Source: Alphaproteobacteria bacterium (GTDB taxonomy: Bacteria > Pseudomonadota > Alphaproteobacteria > JAEULC01). From it: a DNA stretch of 38,272 nt. The stretch covers positions 1 to 38,272 of the forward strand of contig JAKLKW010000023.1 in assembly GCA_023150455.1 (NCBI GenBank), in the 5' to 3' direction. Below are positions 8,833-16,355 of the stretch, one piece after another; position 1 is the stretch's first letter, and each line of letters opens with the position of its first letter. Both the position numbers and the translations under genes were made by a program. The notes beneath the pieces were generated by a model that made no database searches, was not told the origin of the DNA, and worked only from the letters and a program-made list of their open reading frames with translations.

Positions 8833-9838
8833 AGGCGGACGGACGCTTGGCCTCGTCGGCCGCAGCCTCTGTGCGCGCCGAGCCGTCACATGCGCTGGCG
8901 CGCCCGGCCACATACCGGCGATCGGCGATGTATCGCGGCCGGTCCTTCACCTCGTCGAAGATGAGGCTCACGTATTCGCCGAGGATGCCGAAGAAGAAGA
9001 GCTGCATCCCGCCGAGAAAGATTACCGTGGTATAGAGCGACGCCCAGCCGGGCACCTCGAGCGTGCCGGAAACGTAGAAGACGACCTGGATGATGCCGGC
9101 GACCAGGCTGACCGCCGCGACCGCGAACCCGAGGCCAATGCACAGCCGCAGCGGCATCTTCGAGAAGGAGAAAATCCCGTTGAGGGCGAAATTGACGAGG
9201 GTCGAGGGGCGGTATTTCGATTCGCCGTGCGCGCGTGGCTCGGTGTCGAACGGGACATGCACCACCTTGTAACCCACCCATCCCACCAGCCCGCGCAGGA
9301 AGGGATTTTGCTCGGTGACCCGTTCGCGCAATGTCGTAACGACCCGCTTGGCGAGGAGGCGATAGTCGGCCGCCCCGACCGGAATCTGAACCCCGCCGAT
9401 CCTGTAGAGCAGCTGATAGAACCAGCGTGACGTCAACCGCTTCATCGGTGCGATCTCCGGGCCGTCGCGCCGTATGGTCTGGACGATGTCGGCTCCGCCC
9501 TCCCAATGCGCGACCAGCTCCGGTATGAGCTCCGGCGGATGCTGCATGTCGCTGTCGAGCATGATCAAAGCGTCGCCCGCGCACCAGTCCATCCCCGCGA
9601 TCAGTGCTGCCTGATGGCCGAAGCGGCGCGTCATCACCAGAACCTCGACCCGGGAGTCGCGGGCGCTGATGCCGGCAAGAGCCTCCTCGCTGCGGTCGCT
9701 GGAGGGATCCAGGACGTAGAGGATGCGGATTGCGTAGCGGTCCGAAAGGCCGCGGATGGCGGTGGAAAGCCGATCGTGGAACGCGGCGATCACCTGCTCT
9801 TCGCGGAACACCGGGCAGATGATATCTATGTGCCGCAT
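8831..9838 (-). CDS. Family 2 glycosyltransferase, DPM1/GtrB-like, membrane anchored
   Basis: The 335-residue product begins MRHIDIICPVFREEQVI, the usual GT-A start. It has the metal/nucleotide motif DSDMQHPPE at 95-103 and the downstream GAADYRLLAKR and RGLVGWVGY segments of polyprenyl-phosphate glycosyltransferases. Two transmembrane segments lie near residues 235-260 and 270-295. Such enzymes transfer a sugar from a nucleotide donor to a polyprenyl phosphate on the cytoplasmic face for later use in glycan decoration. The start overlaps the epimerase stop by 13 bp, so it is the last gene of the leftward set that begins with the nucleotidyltransferase. Confidence 0.92.
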   Translation of the reverse strand: MRHIDIICPVFREEQVIAAFHDRLSTAIRGLSDRYAIRILYVLDPSSDRSEEALAGISARDSRVEVLVMTRRFGHQAALIAGMDWCAGDALIMLDSDMQHPPELIPELVAHWEGGADIVQTIRRDGPEIAPMKRLTSRWFYQLLYRIGGVQIPVGAADYRLLAKRVVTTLRERVTEQNPFLRGLVGWVGYKVVHVPFDTEPRAHGESKYRPSTLVNFALNGIFSFSKMPLRLCIGLGFAVAAVSLVAGIIQVVFYVSGTLEVPGWASLYTTVIFLGGMQLFFFGILGEYVSLIFDEVKDRPRYIADRRYVAGRASACDGSARTEAAADEAKRPSA

Positions 9839-10740
9839 GGCTGCCGCAGGCTGTCGACGATCGTATGCAGGCCGGCATCGAGCGACACGACCGGCTGCCA
9901 GCCCAGGGCGGATCGAATGGCGGTGATGTCGGCGGCCGACCAGCTGATCTCGTTGCGGCGCTTCATAGCGGTCGCCCGATAGGGCTTGGTCACCTGCGCC
10001 GCCGAACGAGCCGACAGGATGATCTCCTCGACCGAGTGAGCCTGACCGCTGGCGAGATTGAACACCGCGCCGGGCTCTGCGCGCGTCGACATCAGGATTC
10101 CCGTGACCGCATCGCTCACGTGCAAGTAGTCGCGGCTCGGCTCGAGGTCCTGCACCTGGATTTCCGGCACCGCCGGGTCGACGACCTGCGCTACGATGTG
10201 CGGGATCAGATAGTCGGTGCTCTGTCCCGGGCCGTAGATGTTGGCCAGGCGCAGCACCACGACGCCCAGCCCGTAGTACTTGTGATAGAAGCGGCAGGTC
10301 TCCTCGCCCAGGTGCTTCGAGAAGGCATAAGGGTTCTGCGGATCGACTGGATCGTTCTCGCGGGCAAGCCGCCGGCCCTGGCTACGGTAAACATAGGAAC
10401 TGAGGAAGGTCGCCGAGCAACCGCTGCGCCGGCACTGGTCAAGCACGCGCGCGGTCCCGCAGGTATTGGTCGCGATGAAGCTCAGCGGGTCCTCCCAGGC
10501 GCGCACGACGCCCAGAAGGCCAGCGAGATGGAACACGTGGCGGATGCCTTCGAGGGGAAGGTCATCGCGCATGACGTCGAAATCCGCCGAGTGCGAGAGC
10601 GCTGTTACCCGCTTGTCGAGCGAGCGAAGGCCTTCCACCAAGTGGCGCCCGATAAACCCGCCCGCTCCGGTGACGAGAAAGCCGTCCACGGCCTCCAGCG
10701 CGGCCGCCGCTCGTTCGCGCTGCACATCGTCGAGCATCAT
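9826..10740 (-). CDS. NAD-dependent epimerase/dehydratase (extended SDR)
   Basis: The 304-residue protein has the N-terminal dinucleotide-binding motif VTGAGGFIGRHL (residues 23-34), FHLAGLLG (70-77) and a catalytic Tyr138-x3-Lys142 (YAFSK), with LANIYGPG after it. Extended SDRs of this type epimerise, dehydrate or reduce NDP-sugars. ATG 10740 gives an ATGA overlap with the upstream nucleotidyltransferase; the adjacent ATG at 10737 is an alternative. Together with that transferase and the following GT2 enzyme it would make and transfer an activated sugar. The exact sugar chemistry cannot be read from sequence. Confidence 0.92.
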   Translation of the reverse strand: MMLDDVQRERAAAALEAVDGFLVTGAGGFIGRHLVEGLRSLDKRVTALSHSADFDVMRDDLPLEGIRHVFHLAGLLGVVRAWEDPLSFIATNTCGTARVLDQCRRSGCSATFLSSYVYRSQGRRLARENDPVDPQNPYAFSKHLGEETCRFYHKYYGLGVVVLRLANIYGPGQSTDYLIPHIVAQVVDPAVPEIQVQDLEPSRDYLHVSDAVTGILMSTRAEPGAVFNLASGQAHSVEEIILSARSAAQVTKPYRATAMKRRNEISWSAADITAIRSALGWQPVVSLDAGLHTIVDSLRQPCGT

Positions 10741-11444
10741 TTCCGCCCCTTCTCGCCGACGCCGGCCCAATCTTCGATGGCCTTTTGGTAGTCGTCGGGG
10801 CGGCCGATGTCCAGCCAGTACCCTTCATGGACGCGCACGCGCACCGGCTGCTTCTTGGCTATCAACTCCAGGACCAGCTGGTCGAAGCCGAAGGATTGAT
10901 CGGACGGGATCCAGTCGAGGATCCGCCGGCTGGCGCAGTAGATACCCATGCTGACGAGATAGGAGACGTGCGGCTTCTCCTGGAACCCCTGCAGGAAATC
11001 GCCCCCGCCCGTCTCCAGCACGCCGTAGTCGACATGCTGCTGACGGTACGCCGCCGAGATCGTGAACAGGCACCGTTCCTCGACATGTCTATTCATCAGA
11101 CCCGCGTAGTCCAGGTCGGTCAGGATGTCGCCGTTCATGACGAGAAAATTCTCTGGCAGATCGGCAATGAGCTTCAGCGGCGCCATCGTGCTGAGCGGCA
11201 TATGCTCGAGGGAATAGTCGATCCGGACGTTCCATTTGCTGCCGTCGCCGAAATACGCGCGGAGCAGGTCGGCCTGGTGATTGACCGCCAGCGTGATCCG
11301 GTCGAAGCCCTGGCTCGCCAGCTGCCGAATGATGATCTCCAGGATCGGCGTGTCGCCGATCGGCATCAGCGGCTTCGGAAACGCGACCGTATAGGGCCGC
11401 AGGCGCGTTCCGCGGCCGCCCGCAAGGATAACAGCGCGGCTCAT
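10737..11444 (-). CDS. Sugar-1-phosphate nucleotidyltransferase
   Basis: The 235-residue product opens with MSRAVILAGGRGTRLRPYT, the signature of nucleotidyltransferases that activate hexose 1-phosphates, followed by FPKPLMPIGDTPI. FLVMNGDIL carries the metal-binding aspartate, and GYWLDIGRPDDYQKA is the usual C-terminal motif. It lacks a C-terminal left-handed beta-helix, so it is the short, RmlA/mannose-1-phosphate type rather than GlmU-like. It heads a three-gene unit with the SDR enzyme and GT2 glycosyltransferase, with overlaps at both junctions. The nucleotide and sugar specificity are not resolved. Confidence 0.93.
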   Translation of the reverse strand: MSRAVILAGGRGTRLRPYTVAFPKPLMPIGDTPILEIIIRQLASQGFDRITLAVNHQADLLRAYFGDGSKWNVRIDYSLEHMPLSTMAPLKLIADLPENFLVMNGDILTDLDYAGLMNRHVEERCLFTISAAYRQQHVDYGVLETGGGDFLQGFQEKPHVSYLVSMGIYCASRRILDWIPSDQSFGFDQLVLELIAKKQPVRVRVHEGYWLDIGRPDDYQKAIEDWAGVGEKGRK

Positions 11445-11466
11445 GACCCGCTTGGCCCCGTCCCCA

Positions 11467-11499
11467 GCCTCGAGCCGCCGCGGTGCGGCGCCTCGAGGC
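11467..11499. other. Strong 15-bp stem hairpin upstream of the nucleotidyltransferase gene
   Basis: The arms 11467-11481 and 11485-11499 pair over 15 positions with a single mismatch (11475/11491) around a 3-nt loop. It lies in the 120-bp gap between the methyltransferase stop (11565) and the nucleotidyltransferase start (11444). No T-run follows on either strand, so it may be a factor-dependent terminator, an mRNA-stabilising structure or an attenuator. Confidence 0.6.
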
Positions 11500-11564
11500 C
11501 GCCCGTCTGCATGCTCATCGGCTTCGCGGTCCCCCTATGTCGTCGCCCGAATTCCACGCTCGAC

Positions 11565-12449
11565 CTAGCGTCGTCGCGCGACGACGAACATGATGTCGAA
11601 CAGGTTGACGGTGATCCTCAAGTCGAATCCCCGCCAGTGCAGCAAACTCTTGTATATAGGAGACTCTTTGTGCCCCCAGGCGAACAAGTAGTAGAAAATC
11701 GAGCGAAGATTGCGCGCGTTGCCGGGGTGACTTACATGGACGATCTCGAAGCCGTGCCGGCGCAAGAGGCGGCTGATCGTATCTACGGAAAAATAGTGCA
11801 AATGGGTCGGCGGATGGATCATCCGCCACTTTGCCCCTCGCAGCCGAGCATTCAAGCTGCCGATATCGCCCGTCGTTACTGCCAGCAGTCCGCCCGGCGA
11901 CAAGTCCGCGCTCGCCTTCTCGATGAACAGATCCGGCCGATTCAGATGCTCGATGGTGTCCCACATGGCTATGGTCCCGAACTTCCGTCCGACGTCCAGG
12001 GCAAGATAGTCGCCGTGCTGTGCATCGAGCCCGAACTGCTCGCGAGCATGGCGGACAGCATCCTTCGATATGTCGATTCCCGCGACGGACTTGAAGGCGT
12101 GACGGGCCTCGTCGAGGAAAAAGCCGTAGGCGCAGCCGATCTCCAGCAGATCACGCGCGGACAGGTCGGGAGAAATGCGGCTCAAGTCCCGCAGCCTGTC
12201 GCGAAAATTGCCTCGCAGGCTTTCCTCCTCCGCGCCATAGTCGAAGTATTCGCCGCCGTTGAAATAGTCGTGGCCATATATTCTGGCGAGTTCGTCGCCA
12301 GAGAGTTTCAAGTCGGCAAAAACAAACCCACAGGTCTTGCACCCGAGCAGACCCTTCCAGCGAGTGAAAAGTTCGGAGCCGCCGCAGACGAGGCAGCCGA
12401 CTGATGCTCCCTCAAATGCTGCGGGGAGAGCTGGAGCCGCGTGGTCCAT
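11565..12449 (-). CDS. Zinc-finger-containing class I SAM methyltransferase
   Basis: The 294-residue product has an N-terminal zinc-ribbon, Cys19-x2-Cys22 and Cys37-x2-Cys40 (CLVCGG ... CKTCGF), then a methyltransferase core with LLEIGCAYGFFLDEA as the SAM motif and WDTIEHL as the second acidic motif. This two-part layout is common in surface-polysaccharide and nucleotide-sugar C-methyltransferase-like proteins. A GTG immediately before (12452) is an alternative start; AAGGA lies upstream of both. It is transcribed towards the nucleotidyltransferase, SDR and GT2 genes, but a 120-bp gap with a strong hairpin separates them, so it may be a separate unit. Confidence 0.88.
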   Translation of the reverse strand: MDHAAPALPAAFEGASVGCLVCGGSELFTRWKGLLGCKTCGFVFADLKLSGDELARIYGHDYFNGGEYFDYGAEEESLRGNFRDRLRDLSRISPDLSARDLLEIGCAYGFFLDEARHAFKSVAGIDISKDAVRHAREQFGLDAQHGDYLALDVGRKFGTIAMWDTIEHLNRPDLFIEKASADLSPGGLLAVTTGDIGSLNARLRGAKWRMIHPPTHLHYFSVDTISRLLRRHGFEIVHVSHPGNARNLRSIFYYLFAWGHKESPIYKSLLHWRGFDLRITVNLFDIMFVVARRR

Positions 12450-12915
12450 CACTTGGAGTCCTTGGAGCCGGGACGCTGGGTCGAACGCCGCTGCGCCTCA
12501 CCTTGCCGACCTGGGTGACGCAACGGACTTGCCACCTACCATGCGGCGCGTCGCCTCGCGGTCTCTTGTATCAGGTGCCCGCGTGACTTGGACAACGAAA
12601 TCCCGTCTCAACTTGCCGGCGGACAACCCGATGTCGATCTCACAACCGTTCCCAACGCGCACAAGTCATATCCTGGCAATTCCGTCTTGTCCATTATCGC
12701 TAGCGGCAAGCCTGTCCCGGCGCCTGCGGCGGAGGAAGTCGCCGCCCCCACAATCCGGCCTGCTCGACTGTTGCCGGGAACCCCGGCCGCTGGCGCTGCC
12801 CCGGCGCTTTCAAGAACCGACCCGAATACCCGCCGAATTGAGCGCCGGGCACCCGGCAAGCGGCCTCCATATGCCCATGCGCTGGCCGGAGGGGCCGCCG
12901 CTCGCATCATGATTC
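12450..12915. other. Non-coding stretch between methyltransferase and transposase remnant
   Basis: About 466 bp lack a convincing gene on either strand. Several frames are open but show neither a recognisable product nor a good start. The base composition looks less GC-rich than the neighbouring genes, especially at about 12590-12710. The promoter of the leftward methyltransferase gene should lie at the left end. Confidence 0.5.
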
Positions 12916-13158
12916 GTGTCCCGCTTGAGCCGAATGGTCATACCCGGCCTGCCGCATCACGAGACGCAGCGGGGGAACGGCTGCACGCCGGTGTTCTTCA
13001 GCAATGCGGACCACAGGGCCTGTCGCGACTGGTCGGGCGAGGCGTGCCGGGCGGCGCGCGTTGCGGTGTGGTCCTGGGGCCGATGCCGAACCACGTGCAC
13101 CCGATCAAGGCGCCGAAAGACGAGGACTGTCTGCGCCGCGCCCTGCGCCGCTGCACCG
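12916..13158 (+). pseudogene. Truncated, frameshifted REP-associated (IS200/RAYT-like) transposase remnant
   Basis: From GTG 12916 one frame reads SRLSRMVIPGLPHHETQRGN and continues to GEACRAARVAVWSW, closely following the N-terminus of Y1/REP-associated tyrosine transposases. The next conserved motif, MPNHVH (from 13083), lies in a different frame, so a one-base indel in the GGGG run at about 13076-13079 breaks the gene. The match continues through DEDCLRRALRRCT and stops near 13158, well before the catalytic tyrosine region, so the 3' half is missing. The remnant is inactive and abuts the 3' end of the RidA gene on the opposite strand. Confidence 0.8.
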
Positions 13159-13587
13159 TCACCGCAGTCCGGAACCCGAGGTCCGGCGCCGCGCGCGCGG
13201 CACGACCGCCGTCGCTTCCAGCTCGATCTTTCCCGGCGAGTCAAGCAGGTCCGCCACGAAGATCATGCTCATGGCGGGATAGTGCGCGCCCATCAGGCGG
13301 CGCCAGATGCGGCCGAGCGCCGGGCGCGCGGCGAGATAGGCGGGCTTGTCGCAGCAGAACGCGGTGATGCGGCAGATGTGCTGCGGTCCGGCGCCGGCCT
13401 CGGCCAGCACCGCCAGCACGTTGCGCAGCGCCTGCTCGAACTGCGGCGCGATGTCCGGCGACGCGAACCGCTGCGCGGCGTCCCAGCCGACCTGTCCCGC
13501 GACGAACACGATCCGTCCCTGCGGCGCCGCGATGCCGTTGCTGTAGCCGACGGGCCGCGGCCATGCCGGCGGGTTGAGAATGCGCAT
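13159..13587 (-). CDS. RidA/YjgF/Rid-family deaminase-like protein
   Basis: The 142-residue product has the Rid-family pattern: RPVGYSNGIAAPQGRIVFVAGQVGWD at the N-terminus, FEQALRNVLAVLAEAGAG in the middle and the closing IELEATAVVP. Rid proteins hydrolyse reactive imine/enamine intermediates; some act in specific catabolic clusters. The start (ATG 13587) lies 10 bp after the korB stop, so it is the third gene of the korA-korB unit. The family normally ends near VVP. Here about 12 extra basic residues (RARRRTSGSGLR) follow, encoded where the transposase remnant begins on the other strand, so the natural stop may have been lost at that junction. Confidence 0.87.
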   Translation of the reverse strand: MRILNPPAWPRPVGYSNGIAAPQGRIVFVAGQVGWDAAQRFASPDIAPQFEQALRNVLAVLAEAGAGPQHICRITAFCCDKPAYLAARPALGRIWRRLMGAHYPAMSMIFVADLLDSPGKIELEATAVVPRARRRTSGSGLR

Positions 13588-13597
13588 GGCCGGAAGC

Positions 13598-14458
13598 CTA
13601 CAGCTCGAAGGCGCGTTCCAGCGCGCGCTCGGCATCCGCGACCGGGGCCGAGCGCGGCTGGTACGCGCGGCGGTCGCCGCGATAGAGGATGCCGAGGTTG
13701 AACCCGTCGTCGGTCATCAGCCGGCGCGCCGCGCGGCCGGGATCGCTCGTCTCGGTCACCGGCGCGGGGCGCACGAGCTTGCGCCACTCGCGCTCGTCCG
13801 GGCGGAAGGTCACGCAGGGACTCAGGATCTCGACGAAGGAGAAGCCGGGCGCGCGGATCGCCTCGGCCACGATCCGCGCCGTGCCGGCCGGATCGCCGGA
13901 GAAGGCGCGCGCGATGAAATTGGCCCCGGCCGCCAGCGCGATCGCCAGCGGATTGAACGGCCGGAGGCCGGTGCCGCCCGGCGCCAGGTCGCTGTCCCAT
14001 TCCGGCTCGGTCGTGGGCGAGGGCTGGCCCTTGGTCATGCCGTAGACGCGGTTGTCCATCACGAGATAGGCGATGTCGACGTTGCGCCGGCAGGAATGCA
14101 GGAAGTGGTTGCCGCCGATCGAGTAGCCGTCCCCGTCGCCGCCGGCGGCGATCACGGTGAGCTCGGGCCGCGAGAGCTTGATGCCCGTCGCCACCGGCAG
14201 CGCGCGGCCGTGCACGCCGTGGAAGCCGTAGGTGTTGACGTAGGCGGGAATGCGCGAAGAGCAGCCGATGCCCGAGACGACGACGATCTCCTCGGGCGGG
14301 CGCCCGAGCTCGGCCAACGCCATGGCCATCGACATGAGGACCGAGTAGTCGCCGCAGCCGGGACACCAGATCGGCTTGACGTCCGTCTTGTAGTCGGCCG
14401 GGGCGCGGACTGGGACCGGCAGCGGCGCGGCTTCGATCGCGGTCAGCGTGGCGGTCAT
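13598..14458 (-). CDS. korB: 2-oxoacid:ferredoxin oxidoreductase beta subunit (KorB-like)
   Basis: The 286-residue protein has the beta-subunit layout. Cys32 and Cys35 lie in WCPGCGDYS, Cys66 in GIGCSSRI and Cys215 in SPCVTF; these are the four expected ligands of the single [4Fe-4S] cluster. The thiamine diphosphate/Mg motif GGDGDGYSIGGNH starts near residue 106. With KorA it oxidatively decarboxylates a 2-oxoacid to its CoA ester and reduces ferredoxin. In Thauera a 2-oxoglutarate-specific KorAB sits beside the bcr genes and regenerates the ferredoxin used by benzoyl-CoA reductase, and the same role is inferred here. The gene starts 4 bp after the korA stop. Confidence 0.9.
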   Translation of the reverse strand: MTATLTAIEAAPLPVPVRAPADYKTDVKPIWCPGCGDYSVLMSMAMALAELGRPPEEIVVVSGIGCSSRIPAYVNTYGFHGVHGRALPVATGIKLSRPELTVIAAGGDGDGYSIGGNHFLHSCRRNVDIAYLVMDNRVYGMTKGQPSPTTEPEWDSDLAPGGTGLRPFNPLAIALAAGANFIARAFSGDPAGTARIVAEAIRAPGFSFVEILSPCVTFRPDEREWRKLVRPAPVTETSDPGRAARRLMTDDGFNLGILYRGDRRAYQPRSAPVADAERALERAFEL

Positions 14459-14462
14459 GCGA

Positions 14463-16220
14463 TCACATCCATCGTTCGAGTGCCGAGACGATCTCGCCCG
14501 GACGGAAGGGGATCGGGCCCGGGCGATGGAGCGCAACGGTATCGGCGGGCAGCGCGGCGTGCGCGCGCAGCAGGCGGTGGAACTGACCGGAGTGGTTCTG
14601 CTCGACGACCAGCACGCCTCGCGCGCCGTCGAGCGCGGCCGCCAGCCGGGACGGCGACAGCGGCGAGAGCAGGCGCAGGGCGATCACGCGGACGGAGAGG
14701 CCGCGCCGCCGCGCGCGCGCAACCGCCTCGCGCACCGGACCGGCCGTGGATCCCCAGGTGACCACCGCCAGGTCCCCGTCGCCGTCGATCTCGGCCCAGG
14801 CGTCGCCGTAGTCGTAACCGGCCAGCTTGTTCCGCCGCTTCTCGAGCTGCGCCAGGTGATCCTCGGCCTTGCTCGACGGCGTGCCGTGCTGGCTATGCTC
14901 GAGCCCGTCCGCGGTGTACTGGCGGCTGGCCATGCCCGGGACCGACATCGGCGACACGCCCGATGGCGTCAGGGCGTAGCGCGCGTAGCGCGAACCGTCG
15001 GTCGCGGAGGCGAGCACGCGCCGCGCGGCCGGCCCGCCCTCGGCGGGACGGTCGATCACCATGCGGGTCTGGCCGAGATACTGGTCCGACAGCACGATCG
15101 CCGGCGCCTGCAGGCGCTCGGCCAGATGCGCGGCCCATTGCGTGGTGAACAGGCAGTCGGCGACCGAAAGCGGCGCCAGCACCAGGTGCGGCGCATCGCC
15201 GTGCACCCCGTGGATGGCGATGTTGAGGTCGCTCTGCTCGGACTTGGTCGGGATGCCCGTCGACGGCCCGCTGCGCATCACGTCGACCACCAGCAGCGGG
15301 ATCTCCGACGTGATCGCGAGCCCGATCGATTCGACCATCAGGGCAAGGCCGGGCCCCGAGGTCGCGGTCATCGACGGCGTGCCGCCATAGGCGGCGCCGA
15401 TCGTCATGTTGATCGAGGCCAGCTCGTCCTCGGCCTGGACGAGCGCGCCGCCGACCTTCGGCAGGGCGTCGGCCAGCCATTCCATGATCTCGGTCGCCGG
15501 CGTGATCGGGTAGGCGGCGGCGAAGCGCACGCCGGCGCGCACCGCGCCCAGTCCGGCGGCCTCGTTGCCGGTGATGATCCACCTGGGTCGTTCGTCGCTG
15601 TGCGCCGTGGCAGCGGGCGCGCCCAGCCGGCTCGCTTCGCCATAGCCGGCCGCGACGGCGGCCTCGCTCGCGGCCAGCGTCGCCGCACCCTTGCCGCCGA
15701 GGACGCGCGCAACGGCGCCGGTCACCGCCGCCTGCGGCAACCCCGCCATCGCCGCCGCCAGGCCGAGCGCGACCATGTTCGGCCGCCCTTTGATTGCCTT
15801 CGCCGTCTTCTGCAGCGGGACCTTCACGATTCGCGCTCCGGGCGCCTGGAGCGCCGGCGGCATGTCGCCGGCGGATTCCTCGGCGATGACCAGGCTGTGC
15901 GGCCCGAGCGCGAGCTCGGCAGCGAACCGTTCCGCGTTCTGCCAATCCAAGGCGAGCAGGATGTCGCACGTGTCGCCATTGCAGGCGAGCGGGGCGGCGC
16001 CGAGGCGCACCATGGCGACCGCCTCGCCGCCGCGGATCTGCGGCCCGACCGACCGCGTCAGAAGTCCGTACCGGCCGGCCCGGGCGGCCGCGTCGAGCAG
16101 CATGGCCCCCGTGGTCATGACGCCGCTGCCGCCGCTGCCGACGATCGCCAGCGACAGGGTCGAGTCGGCGGCAGCGGCGTCGGGGGCGGGCGGACCGGGG
16201 TTGCGATTGGCGCTGTCCAT
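14463..16220 (-). CDS. korA: 2-oxoacid:ferredoxin oxidoreductase gamma-alpha fusion subunit (KorA-like)
   Basis: The 585-residue protein joins an N-terminal gamma domain (IVGSGGSGVMTTGAML, about 26-41; RGGEA, 63-67) to an alpha/pyrimidine domain (TGNEAAGLGAVRAG; YPITPATE at 237-244; TSGPGLALM; a C-terminal WGSTAGPVREA domain). This matches two-subunit OFORs such as KorAB. YPITP is the known substrate/CoA-site motif. It is divergent from the had-oah-dch-bcr operon across a 135-bp region with a palindromic operator candidate. Substrate could be 2-oxoglutarate, as in the Thauera system, but another 2-oxoacid such as an arylglyoxylate is not excluded. No NAD(P)-binding third subunit is present. 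Confidence 0.9.
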   Translation of the reverse strand: MDSANRNPGPPAPDAAAADSTLSLAIVGSGGSGVMTTGAMLLDAAARAGRYGLLTRSVGPQIRGGEAVAMVRLGAAPLACNGDTCDILLALDWQNAERFAAELALGPHSLVIAEESAGDMPPALQAPGARIVKVPLQKTAKAIKGRPNMVALGLAAAMAGLPQAAVTGAVARVLGGKGAATLAASEAAVAAGYGEASRLGAPAATAHSDERPRWIITGNEAAGLGAVRAGVRFAAAYPITPATEIMEWLADALPKVGGALVQAEDELASINMTIGAAYGGTPSMTATSGPGLALMVESIGLAITSEIPLLVVDVMRSGPSTGIPTKSEQSDLNIAIHGVHGDAPHLVLAPLSVADCLFTTQWAAHLAERLQAPAIVLSDQYLGQTRMVIDRPAEGGPAARRVLASATDGSRYARYALTPSGVSPMSVPGMASRQYTADGLEHSQHGTPSSKAEDHLAQLEKRRNKLAGYDYGDAWAEIDGDGDLAVVTWGSTAGPVREAVARARRRGLSVRVIALRLLSPLSPSRLAAALDGARGVLVVEQNHSGQFHRLLRAHAALPADTVALHRPGPIPFRPGEIVSALERWM

Positions 16221-16266
16221 CGGCTTGGCCTCGCTGATCGAGCGGCGTTGCGGAAGCCTTGACGCT

Positions 16267-16292
16267 TAAATCAGCATTATGGTACCTATTTA
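16267..16292. promoter_or_regulatory. Candidate operator, copy 1 (korA/had divergent promoter region)
   Basis: TAAATCAGCA (16267-16276), 6 bp, then TACCTATTTA (16283-16292) form an imperfect 10-bp inverted repeat. The right arm is identical to that of the copy at 37793-37818, and the left arm differs at two positions, with the same spacer length. It lies between the divergent korA (16220) and had (16356) starts. A TTGACG hexamer at 16259-16264 could be the -35 of the had promoter, which would place the operator over the core promoter. Confidence 0.6.
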
Positions 16293-16355
16293 TGTAATTG
16301 AACGCAAGGCCGTCGGCTGGCTCGGGTCGGCTGGCGGCGCATCCCGGAGGAAGGC

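Noticed and set aside
12608-12910. 100-codon minus-strand frame
   Set aside because: Ala/Gly/Arg-rich, with no motif and no clear ribosome-binding site; treated as non-coding.
14448-16262. 604-codon + strand frame opposite korA
   Set aside because: It lies wholly antisense to korA, which has clear OFOR motifs; the product shows only Arg/Gly/His-rich composition.
16259-16274. FNR-like box TTGA...TCAG before had
   Set aside because: The half-sites are 8 bp apart, not the 6 bp expected of TTGA-N6-TCAA, and the second half is imperfect.
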